64,000 nucleotides of DNA from Lentzea flava. Its GTDB lineage: Bacteria; Actinomycetota; Actinomycetes; Mycobacteriales; Pseudonocardiaceae. The position numbers and the translations under genes are program-made. Positions 51,140-60,025 of this stretch are shown here, piece after piece. Below the pieces are notes generated by a model. The model saw only the letters and a list, made by a program, of their open reading frames with translations, did no database searches and was not told the DNA's origin. The DNA lies in the NCBI RefSeq assembly GCF_014648475.1, contig NZ_BMRE01000046.1:1-64000 (forward strand), written 5' to 3'. How positions within the stretch are numbered: the first letter of the stretch is position 1; every line of letters starts with the position of its first letter.

Positions 51140-51519
51140 GCGTCCACCGCCAGTTCGTCGGCGACGACCCCGCGCACCGGCGGCAGGGTCATCATGTGCT
51201 CGGCACCGTTGTCGAACACGACACCGGTCCGCCTGGGCAACGCGGGCAGGTAGTGGTCGAGCAGCCGTTCGCCGGTGACCGCGAGGTAGCCGACGTCGAC
51301 GCTCTCGTTCCTGGCCTCCAGATGCCGCTTCAGCAGTTCGGGACTGGAGAAGGCGGCGAGCCAGCTCAGTCCTTCGATCGTGATGACGGGCAACGACAGC
51401 GGGTCGATCCGCTGCAGGTAGACCGTGCTCTGCCGGAAGGCCTTCAGGAACGCCTCCGGGTTTCCCCCACCTTCGCGGTAGCGCCGCGCGTGCGCCACCG
51501 CCTCGTTTTCCTCGTGCAT
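51136..51519 (-). CDS. SseB/SAV_915-like small protein
   Basis: 127 residues with alternating strands and helices (STVYLQRIDPLSLPVITIEGLSWLAAFSSPELL). This resembles the SseB N-terminal-type fold found beside actinobacterial WXG genes. Function unknown. First gene of the cassette, ATG with GGGAGAGGC ahead. Confidence 0.6.
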   Translation of the reverse strand: MHEENEAVAHARRYREGGGNPEAFLKAFRQSTVYLQRIDPLSLPVITIEGLSWLAAFSSPELLKRHLEARNESVDVGYLAVTGERLLDHYLPALPRRTGVVFDNGAEHMMTLPPVRGVVADELAVDA

Positions 51520-51735
51520 GCCTCTCCCGTTCGAGCCAATCCCCCCAGATCGGCGAAGCGGAAGGTTACCGAGGTCTCACCGTCCGTGTCCGCCGGATGC
51601 GCCCGACTGAGGCTCGCGTCACCTCGAAAAGATCTTCGAAAAAAGTTCGGAGGTCGTGTCGATCCGGTGCGCGGGCCGTTCGACCTGTGGATGCCGAGGG
51701 GCTGAGGCGGCCCCGCAGACACCGGGAGACACACC

Positions 51736-52155
51736 ATGAAGTTCATGCTGATCTGGCGCGCCACCGACGAGGCCTGGGCGAACCTGGGTGACGTCGACTT
51801 CGACAAGATGCTCGAGCTCACCGGCGCGTTCAACGAGGAGATGATCCGCGCGGGCGTGCTGCTGGCCGCCGAGGGCCTGGACGACCCGAACCAGGGCGTC
51901 GTCGTCGACTTCTCCGCCGAACCGCCGATCGTCACCGACGGCCCGTACGGCGAGGCCAAGGAGCTGTTCAACGGCTTCTACATCATCAACGTCGCCTCGA
52001 AGGAGGAGGCGGTCGAGTGGGCGAAGCGCGCGCCGATCAGGGGTGCCGGGTTCAAGACCGAGATCCGCCGCATCCCGACGATCGACGAGTTCCCCCAGGA
52101 CAACGAGTGGATCAAGAAGGAGCGGGCCTGGCGCGAGGCCAACGGCCAGCTCTGA
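51736..52155 (+). CDS. YCII/DGPF-domain protein
   Basis: 139 residues, ferredoxin-like YCII fold. The DGPF motif is TDGPYGEAKELFNGF and MKFMLIWRA opens the domain. Often linked to ECF sigma factors, but none is adjacent. GGGAGA upstream of ATG 51736. Confidence 0.88.
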   Translation: MKFMLIWRATDEAWANLGDVDFDKMLELTGAFNEEMIRAGVLLAAEGLDDPNQGVVVDFSAEPPIVTDGPYGEAKELFNGFYIINVASKEEAVEWAKRAPIRGAGFKTEIRRIPTIDEFPQDNEWIKKERAWREANGQL

Positions 52156-52168
52156 GCGCCCGGACGCC

Positions 52169-52202
52169 GAAGCCCCGGCCGGAACGTCCCGGCCGGGGCT
52201 TC
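52169..52202. terminator. bidirectional terminator
   Basis: GAAGCCCCGGCC-N10-GGCCGGGGCTTC, perfect 12-bp stem between the converging YCII gene and leuB, 13 bases from each stop. Confidence 0.85.
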
Positions 52203-52214
52203 AAAACGCCTGAA

Positions 52215-53252
52215 TCAGCCCGTGCGGACGTTCGACGACACGAGCGCCGCGAGCCTGTCGCCGATGGCGTAGGTCGCGCCCGGCGACTGGTGGTCGCGCG
52301 TCGCCAGGTCGAACGCCACGGAGGCCTCGATCCGGCGGGACGCCTCGTGCTCGCCGAGGTGGTCGAGCAGCAGCGCCACGGACAGCACGGCCGCGGTCGG
52401 GTCCGCGATGCCCTGGCCCGCGATGTCCGGTGCCGAGCCGTGCACGGGCTCGAACATCGACGGGTTGCGGCGCGTCACGTCCAGGTTTCCCGACGCGGCC
52501 AGGCCGATGCCACCCGTGACGGCGGCGGCGAGGTCGGTCAGGATGTCGCCGAACAGGTTGTCCGTCACGATCACGTCGTAGCGGCCCGGGTCGGTGACCA
52601 TGTGGATCGTGGCCGCGTCGACGTGCTGGTACGCCACGGTCACGTCCGGGTGCTGCAGGGAGACCTCCTCCACGACGCGCGACCACAACGAGCCGGCGTG
52701 CGTGAGGACGTTCGTCTTGTGCACCAGCGTCAGATGGCGACGCGTGCGGGCCGACGCGCGCGCGAACGCGTCACGGACGACACGCTCGACGCCGAACGAC
52801 GTGTTGAGCGAGACCTCGGTCGCGATCTCGTGCGGGGTGTCCTTGCGGAGCAGACCGCCGTTGCCCGCGTACGGGCCCTCGGTGCCCTCGCGGACCACCA
52901 CCATGTCGATCTCCGGCGGGTCCGCGAGCGGGCTGCGGACGCCGGGGTAGAGACGCGCGGGGCGGAGGTTCACGTGGTGGTCGAGTTCGAAGCGCAGCCG
53001 CAGCAGCAGCCCGCGCTCCAGAATTCCGCTCGGCACCGACGGGTCGCCCACCGCGCCGAGCAGGATCGCGTCGTGCTGGCGAAGCTCACCCAGCACCGAC
53101 TCGGGCAACAACTCTCCCGTGGCGTGCCAGCGCGCCGCGCCGAGGTCGTAGCGAGTGATTTCGGCCGCCGGAACGACCTCGCCGAGCACCTTCAGGGCCT
53201 CAGCGATGACCTCGGGCCCGATCCCGTCTCCTGGGATCACTGCGAGCCGCAT
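52215..53252 (-). CDS. leuB: 3-isopropylmalate dehydrogenase
   Basis: 345 residues. Oxidative decarboxylation of 3-isopropylmalate (leucine) or methylmalate (citramalate route). VIPGDGIGPEV, the substrate-binding RLRFELDHHVNLRPARLYPG and the Asp metal site TDNLFGDILTDLAA are present. ATG at 53252 with GGAGG 7 bases ahead. Actinobacterial type, as Rv2995c. Confidence 0.96.
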   Translation of the reverse strand: MRLAVIPGDGIGPEVIAEALKVLGEVVPAAEITRYDLGAARWHATGELLPESVLGELRQHDAILLGAVGDPSVPSGILERGLLLRLRFELDHHVNLRPARLYPGVRSPLADPPEIDMVVVREGTEGPYAGNGGLLRKDTPHEIATEVSLNTSFGVERVVRDAFARASARTRRHLTLVHKTNVLTHAGSLWSRVVEEVSLQHPDVTVAYQHVDAATIHMVTDPGRYDVIVTDNLFGDILTDLAAAVTGGIGLAASGNLDVTRRNPSMFEPVHGSAPDIAGQGIADPTAAVLSVALLLDHLGEHEASRRIEASVAFDLATRDHQSPGATYAIGDRLAALVSSNVRTG

Positions 53253-53341
53253 CCACACACCTCCCAGGTGTCCGTCCCCAATTAGTGGGACTACTTTCCT
53301 TCGCGAAAGGCTACCGGCATCACGGCCACTCGCCGCATGCC

Positions 53342-53456
53342 GGACACCCCTTCGGGGTGTTCTCTCCCGTACTGCGGGACACCCACACGGCCCATTCCGC
53401 ACTTTCGGGTGTCACTCGATCGCAGGAACGGTGTCGCGTCAAGGGGTGACACCCCT
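53342..53456. promoter_or_regulatory. cluster of GACACCC/GGGTGTC boxes upstream of leuB
   Basis: GGACACCCC (53342-53350) with GGGGTGT (53354-53360), GGGACACCC (53376-53384), GGGTGTCAC (53407-53415) and the palindrome AGGGGTGACACCCCT (53442-53456), within 115 bases between leuB and the protease gene. The first pair forms a TTCG-capped hairpin. Function unknown. Confidence 0.4.
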
Positions 53457-53464
53457 GCTTACAA

Positions 53465-53515
53465 CGATGAAGGGCTCCTTCCTCCACGTCACGTGGAGGA
53501 AGGAGCCCTTCATCG
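53465..53515. repeat. 51-nt perfect palindrome, copy 2 (putative terminator)
   Basis: Same 23-5-23 layout as 1344-1394, loop GTCAC. It lies 14 bases past the stop of the subtilisin-like protease. One arm pair changes A-T to C-G relative to copy 1 (CTTCATCC to CTTCCTCC with the matching change opposite). Confidence 0.8.
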
Positions 53516-53529
53516 ATCAAACGTCGGAC

Positions 53530-56500
53530 CTAGTAGGACCCGCGTCCGCTCGACCGCACCAGGACGACCGACGCGCGGTCGCCGCCCGCGTTGTGGTGGT
53601 TGAGCACAAGCAGGCCGTCGGACTTGTCGGCCTTCAGCGCGGCCTCGTCCTTGTTCACCACGAGCGCGGTGCCCGGCTTGGCGAGGTACGACAGCGCCGC
53701 GTCGCCGCCGCCCTGCACCCACAGACCCGGCTTGAGCGGGTCGTAGGACAGGTTGCGGTCGATCACGTCGATCAGGCCGTTCGCGTTGCCCGGCGCCACG
53801 TAGTAGCCGGTGGTGCCGGCGACGTACGAGATGCGCGCGGTGTCCTTCGCCGGGTCGATGCCGAGCGCCGTGAGGAGCACCGGCAGGACCGCGACGTTGG
53901 TGTCGGCGGTGTTGGTGTCGACGTCGCCGAACAGGCCGTTGACCGCCTGGATGTCCACGGTCTCGCCGGTCTTGAGGTTGACCGTCGTGGCGACCAGCAG
54001 GTCGGTGTCGGTCAGCCGCGACGCGTAGGTCTCGAAGTCCGCGGTGCCGTCGCCGTTCGTGTCGATGTCGATGAACGGAACGGTGTTGACGCCGAGGTTG
54101 TACCAGTTGCCCCACGTCGCGATGCCGAACGCGAGCAGCGCCTCCTCCGGCTTGCCCTGGGCCTTGGCGAGCGGGGCCGTCGAGGCCGCGCCGACGTAGC
54201 GCAGGTCGCCGCCCTTGGCGGTCTCGTTGAGCGCGCAGTTCTCGGTGACGTTGCGGCGGCAGTCGCGCAGCTTCGGCGACTGGGCCTGCAGCTCGAGAAC
54301 GCTGATCAGCGAGCGGTACGCCTGCGAGCCCGTGCCCTGGTCGACGCCGCGGCCGGTCAGGTTGAGGATCGCCTGCGTGTCCTTGCCGCGGAACTTGAGG
54401 CTGGAGGCGGTGTTGATGTCCGCCACCGGCTTCGGCGCCGAGTACACCGACAGGCGCAGCGGCACCGTGGCACCCGCGGTCGGCGTGAGCGTCACGCGGC
54501 CGGAGGCGTCCGCGAGGAACTGGCGCGGGGTGTCGAGCTGCGTCGGGGCGACGGTCGAGTCGACCGTCTTGCGCAGCGCCTTCGGGTCGTCGATCTTCAG
54601 GGTGACCTTGACGCGCGCGACGCCGCGCGGGCTCAGCTTCACCTTGTCCTGCGAGAGCACGTAGCTCACGCCGGGGATCGACGTGGCGGCGGTGTAGCCG
54701 ACCTTGTACTCCACGGACTTCGTGGACTTGTTGACGATCTTGATGGTCTTGGTCTTCGAGACCGGCTTGGAGACCTCGACGACGCCGAAGTTGGCGCTCA
54801 CGTAGCCGGGGTCGTCCTCGACGTAGGCCAGGACCTGGTTGTCGATCGCGGCCTTGCCGTCCACGCGGCCGGTGCCGACGCGGTTGGGAGCGAAGGTCTT
54901 GCCGTTCTCCTTCACGTCCGCACCCGCGGTGTTCATGATCGCGGCCTTGACCTCTTCCAGCGACCAGTCCGGGTGCGTCTGGCGCACCAGGGCCGCGATG
55001 CCGGCGACGTGCGGGGACGCCATCGACGTACCGGAGATCACCATGCGGTCGTTGCCGGAACCGACGGCGGTCGACGAGATCGTGTCACCGGGCGCAGCGA
55101 CGTCCGGCTTGATCGAGCCGTTGCGGGTGCCGCGGCTGGTGAACGAACTCGGCGTGTCCGAAATGGACTGGTCGTAGGTCGGCACCGTCGTGCGCAGAAC
55201 GCCAGCGAGACGGACCTTCAGCGTGCCCGCGTCCAGCAGCGGACGCACCTGGTTGGTGGCGTCACCGGTGAACTGGAACACCGGGATGGTCGCGTTGCCA
55301 GCGATGCCCGCGTTGAAGTTGTTCAAAGTGGACGAAAGCACGACGCCCTCGGCACCGGCGGCCTGCGCGTTGTTCGTGCGGCCACCCGAACCACAACGCC
55401 GCGTCGCGTCGTTGTCGTCCCACTCCAGCCACACGAACTTGCCCGCGAGGTTCTGGGTGATCGGCTGGCAGCCGTCGAGGTTGCCGGCCTGGGTGAGCTT
55501 CACGACGTCCCTGGTCTTGTCGTAGCCCAGGTAGCCGGTGAAGTTCTGGCTGTACTGACCGGGCTTCGCCACGCCGTTGGCCTCGGCACCGTCGCGCAGC
55601 ACGAACGAGTCGCGCGTCGACGCCACCGTCAGCGCCTCGGGCGTGTTGCCCGGCGAACCGCCGATGTCGTACAGGTCGCCGCCGTTGCCCGCGGAGAAGA
55701 CCGGCATGACGCCGACCTTGTACAGCTTCTTCACGAAGAGGCTGTCGGGGTCGTCCGGGGCGCCGTAGTCGGAGCCGAGCGACAGGTTGACCACGTCGAG
55801 GTGGTCGGAGAAGTCGCCGTCACCGTCGGGGTCGAGCGACCAGTCGAGCGCCTGCGAGGTGACGTTGGTCGAGCCGTCGCAGCCGAAGACCTTCAGCGCG
55901 TAGATGAGGGCCTTCGGCGCGGTGCCGGGGCCGATCTTCATCGCGTTGAGCTTGTCGGCGTCGAGCTTCGTGTAGTCGCCCTTGAAAGTGCTGCCGTCGG
56001 CGTTCTCACCGAAACCGGCGGTGGTGCCGGCGACGTGCGAGCCGTGGCCGTTGCAGTCGATGGGGTTCGGGTCGGGCTTCGGCGTGTTGATCGCCGGGTC
56101 CTTGCTGGCCCCGTCGTAGTCCTCGCCGACGAAGTCGTACCCGCCGACGACCTTGGCGGTCGGGAAGTTCGGGTCCTTCGCGCGCGGGTTGACGGCCTTG
56201 AACGCCTCGACCGTGCCGGGGCCGCCGAAGTTCGCGTGCGTGTAGTCGACGCCGGTGTCGATGATGCCGACGCGGACGTCGTCGCCGAGCTTGCCGTACT
56301 GCTGCCAGACGTTGAGCGTCCGGGTGAGCTGCACCGCGTTGGAGTTCGTGCGCTTCTTCGGCACGACCGGGTACACCGCGGTGACGTCCGAGCGGTTCGC
56401 CAGCTCACGGACCTTCGCGGCCTCCGCCGTCACGACCACGCCGGGGACGCCGTTGGAGGTGCGGAAGAGCTCCTTGGTGGCGGTGTCCTTGGACTTGAGC

Positions 56501-56817
56501 TCGCCGACGACCTGATCGACCGTGGCCGACACGTCGTTCTTCGCCTGCTTGGCCGCCTGCTTGGCGACTTCCTTGCCCTGCGGCTTCTTCTCCTCGAAGG
56601 CGTCGACGGCAGGCTTGCGGTCCAGCGCGACGAACGCGGTGACCTGGCCGGACTGGTTCAATCGAGGAGAAACCTTGAGCTGCAACGCCTTCGCGTCCAG
56701 CTTGTGCGCACCCTTGACCGGCTGAGCGAGCGGTTCGCTCTGCGCCTGAGCCGTGGCAGGTGCGATCAGCAGTGTGGTGATGGCAGAGAACACCACCAGA
56801 CTTGATCGTCTCTTCAC
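53530..56817 (-). CDS. secreted subtilisin-like serine protease (S8)
   Basis: 1095 residues. Signal peptide (about 1-26), an I9-type propeptide region (about 30-150), then the S8 domain with Asp187 (GIIDTGVDYTH), His258 (NGHGSHVAGT) and Ser598 (GTSMASPHVAG). A PA-domain insertion lies between His and Ser, as in large actinobacterial and plant subtilases. The C-terminal 450 residues are beta-sandwich and Asp-rich segments, with no sortase or membrane anchor seen. Secreted protein degradation is likely. The 3' end is marked by the palindrome copy 2. Confidence 0.93.
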   Translation of the reverse strand: MKRRSSLVVFSAITTLLIAPATAQAQSEPLAQPVKGAHKLDAKALQLKVSPRLNQSGQVTAFVALDRKPAVDAFEEKKPQGKEVAKQAAKQAKNDVSATVDQVVGELKSKDTATKELFRTSNGVPGVVVTAEAAKVRELANRSDVTAVYPVVPKKRTNSNAVQLTRTLNVWQQYGKLGDDVRVGIIDTGVDYTHANFGGPGTVEAFKAVNPRAKDPNFPTAKVVGGYDFVGEDYDGASKDPAINTPKPDPNPIDCNGHGSHVAGTTAGFGENADGSTFKGDYTKLDADKLNAMKIGPGTAPKALIYALKVFGCDGSTNVTSQALDWSLDPDGDGDFSDHLDVVNLSLGSDYGAPDDPDSLFVKKLYKVGVMPVFSAGNGGDLYDIGGSPGNTPEALTVASTRDSFVLRDGAEANGVAKPGQYSQNFTGYLGYDKTRDVVKLTQAGNLDGCQPITQNLAGKFVWLEWDDNDATRRCGSGGRTNNAQAAGAEGVVLSSTLNNFNAGIAGNATIPVFQFTGDATNQVRPLLDAGTLKVRLAGVLRTTVPTYDQSISDTPSSFTSRGTRNGSIKPDVAAPGDTISSTAVGSGNDRMVISGTSMASPHVAGIAALVRQTHPDWSLEEVKAAIMNTAGADVKENGKTFAPNRVGTGRVDGKAAIDNQVLAYVEDDPGYVSANFGVVEVSKPVSKTKTIKIVNKSTKSVEYKVGYTAATSIPGVSYVLSQDKVKLSPRGVARVKVTLKIDDPKALRKTVDSTVAPTQLDTPRQFLADASGRVTLTPTAGATVPLRLSVYSAPKPVADINTASSLKFRGKDTQAILNLTGRGVDQGTGSQAYRSLISVLELQAQSPKLRDCRRNVTENCALNETAKGGDLRYVGAASTAPLAKAQGKPEEALLAFGIATWGNWYNLGVNTVPFIDIDTNGDGTADFETYASRLTDTDLLVATTVNLKTGETVDIQAVNGLFGDVDTNTADTNVAVLPVLLTALGIDPAKDTARISYVAGTTGYYVAPGNANGLIDVIDRNLSYDPLKPGLWVQGGGDAALSYLAKPGTALVVNKDEAALKADKSDGLLVLNHHNAGGDRASVVLVRSSGRGSY

Positions 56818-56995
56818 AACGTTGCCCCAAACGAGGTGTGTGCTTTCGACCCGAATACACAGTGCCGCGCCCTCTACGGCACCGGGTCAACCTCGTGGGG
56901 AACCTAATCGTTAAGGCGTCGTTGCGACTGCCCCGAAAGTATGAAGTTTGCCTACAGACGGTTGCCTGTTACGCGTTCGTTGTGAAGAGCTGTAG

Positions 56996-57027
56996 CCGGG
57001 AAGGGGACTTTGCCGTCCCCTTCCCGG
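56996..57027. terminator. terminator after serA
   Basis: CCGGGAAGGGGA-N8-TCCCCTTCCCGG, perfect 12-bp stem, 10 bases past the serA stop. It separates serA from the protease gene. Confidence 0.8.
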
Positions 57028-57037
57028 TTTGTCGTGA

Positions 57038-58633
57038 CTATCCGAAGTCGACACTCCGCACGGTGCGCGCGCCCACGGCGGCACCGATCGGGTCGAGCAC
57101 GGCGGTGTCGACGGGCCGGTCCACCCGCAGCACCATGACGGCGTCCGCACCGGTCTGACTGATCTGCGCGGCCTCGATGTTCACGCCGGCCTCGCCGAGC
57201 AGCGTGCCGACCGTGCCCATGACACCCGGACGATCCGGGTACTCCAGCAGCAGCACGGTTCCTTCGGCCCTGAGGTCGAAGTTGCGGCCGTTGATGTTCA
57301 CCAGCTTCTCGACCTGAGCGATACCGCTGACGGTGCCGGAAACGCTGTTGGTCGTGCCGTCCGCGTGCACGGCCTTGACCGTGACGAGGCTGCGGTGGTT
57401 CGGGCTCTCGGTCTCCTTGACCACGTCGACGTTCACGCCGAGGTCCGCGGCGAGCTGCGGGGCGTTGACGAACGTCACCTGCGACTCGACGACGCTGGAG
57501 AAGACACCGCGCAGAGCCGCGAGCGGCAGCACCTCGACGTCCTCATTGGACAGTTCGCCGCGCACCTCGACCGTGACGCTGGTCGGGGCCTTCGGCGACA
57601 GTGCACTGAGGACGGTGCCGAGCTTCTGCACGAGCGGCAGGTACGGCCGCACCTCCTCGCCGACCGCGCCACCCTGGACGTTGACGGCGTCCGGCACGAA
57701 GTCACCGGCGAGCGCGAGGATGACGCTCTTCGCGACGTCCGTGCCCGCGCGGTCCTGGGCCTCGGTGGTGCTGGCGCCGAGGTGCGGCGTGACGACGATG
57801 CCAGGAACGTTGAAGAGCGGGTTCTCGGTCGTCGGCTCGGTGGAGAAGACGTCGACACCGGCGCCGCCGACCTGCCCCTCCTTCACCGCCTCGGCGAGCG
57901 CTTCCTCGTCGATGAGGCCACCGCGCGCGGCGTTGACGATGATGACGCCCCGCTTGGCCTTGGCGAGCTGCTCCGCACCGATGAGCCCCTTGGTCTCCGG
58001 GGTCTTCGGCAGGTGGATGCTGATGAAGTCGGACCTCTCCAGGAGCTCTTCGAGGCTGACGAGCTCGATGCCGAGCTGAGCGGCCCGCTGGGCGGACACG
58101 TAGGGGTCGTACGCGATCAGGTGCGTCCCGAACGCGGCGATGCGCTGCGCGAACAGCTGCCCGATCTTGCCGAGGCCGACGACACCGACCGTCTTGCCGT
58201 TGATCTCGACACCGTTGAACTTGCTGCGCTTCCACTCGTGGTTCTGCAGCGTCTCGTGGGCGGCCGGAATCTGCCGCGCGACGCTCAGGAGCAGCGCGAC
58301 GGCGTGCTCGGCGGCGCTGACGATGTTGGACGTGGGCGCGTTGACGACCATCACACCGTTGGCGGTGGCCGCCGGCACCTCGACGTTGTCCAGGCCCACA
58401 CCCGCGCGCGCCACGACCTTGAGCTTGCGGGTGGCGGCGAAGACCTCGGCGTCGACCTTGGTGGCGGACCTGACGAGCAGGGCGTCCGCGTCCTGCACGG
58501 CCTCGAGGAGGGCCGCACGGTCGGTGCCGTCTACATGGCGCACTTCCACACCGTCGCCGAGCGCGTCCAGGACGGACGGTGCGAGCTTCTCGGCGATGAG
58601 GACAACAGGTCGGCTCGTGTTGGTCACGGACAT
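57038..58633 (-). CDS. serA: D-3-phosphoglycerate dehydrogenase
   Basis: 531 residues. First step of serine synthesis from glycolysis. NAD site VGVVGLGKIGQLFAQ, VARAGVGLDNVEV, and the catalytic His in TPHLGAST. After about 315 an intervening (ASB) domain and a C-terminal ACT domain (LLEYPDRPGVMGTVG) give serine feedback control, as in mycobacterial SerA1. ATG 58633 has GGGAG only 2 bases ahead. GTG 58627 (VTNTS) has 8 and may be the real start. Confidence 0.95.
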   Translation of the reverse strand: MSVTNTSRPVVLIAEKLAPSVLDALGDGVEVRHVDGTDRAALLEAVQDADALLVRSATKVDAEVFAATRKLKVVARAGVGLDNVEVPAATANGVMVVNAPTSNIVSAAEHAVALLLSVARQIPAAHETLQNHEWKRSKFNGVEINGKTVGVVGLGKIGQLFAQRIAAFGTHLIAYDPYVSAQRAAQLGIELVSLEELLERSDFISIHLPKTPETKGLIGAEQLAKAKRGVIIVNAARGGLIDEEALAEAVKEGQVGGAGVDVFSTEPTTENPLFNVPGIVVTPHLGASTTEAQDRAGTDVAKSVILALAGDFVPDAVNVQGGAVGEEVRPYLPLVQKLGTVLSALSPKAPTSVTVEVRGELSNEDVEVLPLAALRGVFSSVVESQVTFVNAPQLAADLGVNVDVVKETESPNHRSLVTVKAVHADGTTNSVSGTVSGIAQVEKLVNINGRNFDLRAEGTVLLLEYPDRPGVMGTVGTLLGEAGVNIEAAQISQTGADAVMVLRVDRPVDTAVLDPIGAAVGARTVRSVDFG

Positions 58634-58807
58634 CGCTCCCAGAACGGTCGGATCGTGGGGCGCGGGCGTGGTCGGGGGCGGCTGGCCCGCGCCGACCGGG
58701 CACCGCAATGTGTCCGGACTGTTAACGAGCATAGACAGGGCGGTTGTCCGGGCCGGTGGCGGGTGGCTCAGGTCACTGCGGTGTCCTGAGGGGTGAGACG
58801 GCCGGTG

Positions 58808-59962
58808 TCAGCGCAGCCCGGCGAAGAACTCGCGGACGTCGCCCACGAGCAGATCCGGGGCCTCCATGGCGGCGAAGTGCCCGCCGCGGTCGAACTCCGA
58901 CCAGTGCACGATGTTGTGCTCGCGTTCCAGCGCGTGCCTGATCGACACGTCCAGGGGGAACACCGCGACCCCGGTCGGCACCGCGGAACGCTCGCCCGCG
59001 CCCCAGGCCCCGGCGTGCGCCGTCTCGTAGTAGCTGTTGGCGGACGACCCGGCGGTGCCGGTCAACCAGTACAGCATCACGTTGGTGAGCAACAGGTCCC
59101 TGTCCACCGCGTCCTCCGGCAGCTCTGCCGCGGGATCGGTCCACTCCTTGAACTTCTCCACGATCCAGGCCAGCTGTCCGACCGGGGAGTCGTGCAGCCC
59201 GTGCGCCAGGGTCTGCGGCCGGGTGATCTGGATCATCACGTAACCGGCTCCCTCGGTCTTCAGGTACGACAGGTGCGCGAGCCGCGCTCGCTCCGTCTCG
59301 GTCAGCCCGGCCGCCTCCTCCTGGCTGATCTCGGTGAACGCGGAGAGCCCGTTCGCGTGCACGCCCACGACCCGGTCGGGGTGGAGCCGGCCGAGGCCGG
59401 GGCCGACGACCGCGCCGGTGTCACCGCCCTGAACGCCGTAGCGGTCGTAACCTAGCCGCTGCATCAGCTCGCCGTACGCCCTGGTCACCCGGTTGGTGTC
59501 CCACCCGACCTCGCGGGTCTGCCCGGAGAACCCCGTGCCGGGGTTCGACGGGATCACCAGGTGGAAGGCGTGCGCGGGGTCGCCACCGTGCGCCCTCGGG
59601 TCGGTCAGCGGGCCGATGACGTTGAGGAACTCCACGACCGAGCCCGGCCAGCCGTGGATCAGGAGCAGCGGCAGCGCGTCCGGTTCCGGCGAGCGCACGT
59701 GCAGGAAGTGGATGTTCTGGCCGTCGATCTCGGTGGTGAACTGCTGGTAGGAGTTCAGCTCCTTCTCGTGCACGCGCCAGTCGTAGCCGTCGCGCCAGTA
59801 CTCGGCCAGTTCCCTGAGGTAGCTCACCGGCACGCCGCGGCTCCAGCCGGCGCCGGGCAGGTCCGCGGCCCACCGGGTCCTGGCGAGCCGGTCCCTCAGG
59901 TCGTCCAGGTCGGCCTGGGGAACGTCGATGGTGAAGGGCCGGATCTCGGTGTTGTGCTCCAT
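58808..59962 (-). CDS. epoxide hydrolase (alpha/beta fold with EHN domain)
   Basis: 384 residues. The N-terminal epoxide hydrolase segment (IRPFTIDVPQADLDDLRDRL) is followed by the oxyanion-hole HGWPGS, nucleophile Asp in QGGDTGAV, and catalytic His in RGGHFAAMEAP. It hydrates epoxides to diols, as the microsomal-type enzymes do. Divergent from a WYL regulator, with a palindrome between them. Confidence 0.9.
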   Translation of the reverse strand: MEHNTEIRPFTIDVPQADLDDLRDRLARTRWAADLPGAGWSRGVPVSYLRELAEYWRDGYDWRVHEKELNSYQQFTTEIDGQNIHFLHVRSPEPDALPLLLIHGWPGSVVEFLNVIGPLTDPRAHGGDPAHAFHLVIPSNPGTGFSGQTREVGWDTNRVTRAYGELMQRLGYDRYGVQGGDTGAVVGPGLGRLHPDRVVGVHANGLSAFTEISQEEAAGLTETERARLAHLSYLKTEGAGYVMIQITRPQTLAHGLHDSPVGQLAWIVEKFKEWTDPAAELPEDAVDRDLLLTNVMLYWLTGTAGSSANSYYETAHAGAWGAGERSAVPTGVAVFPLDVSIRHALEREHNIVHWSEFDRGGHFAAMEAPDLLVGDVREFFAGLR

Positions 59963-59981
59963 GCCGGCAACGCTATGAGCC

Positions 59982-60006
59982 GGTTAGGTCAGGTTCGGTC
60001 CTAACC
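59982..60006. promoter_or_regulatory. palindrome GGTTAGG-N11-CCTAACC
   Basis: Perfect 7-bp arms, 25 bp total, in the 63-bp gap between the epoxide hydrolase gene and the WYL regulator. The position suits an operator for that regulator, acting on both genes. Confidence 0.6.
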
Positions 60007-60025
60007 GAGTGGCAGGCTTGGAACC

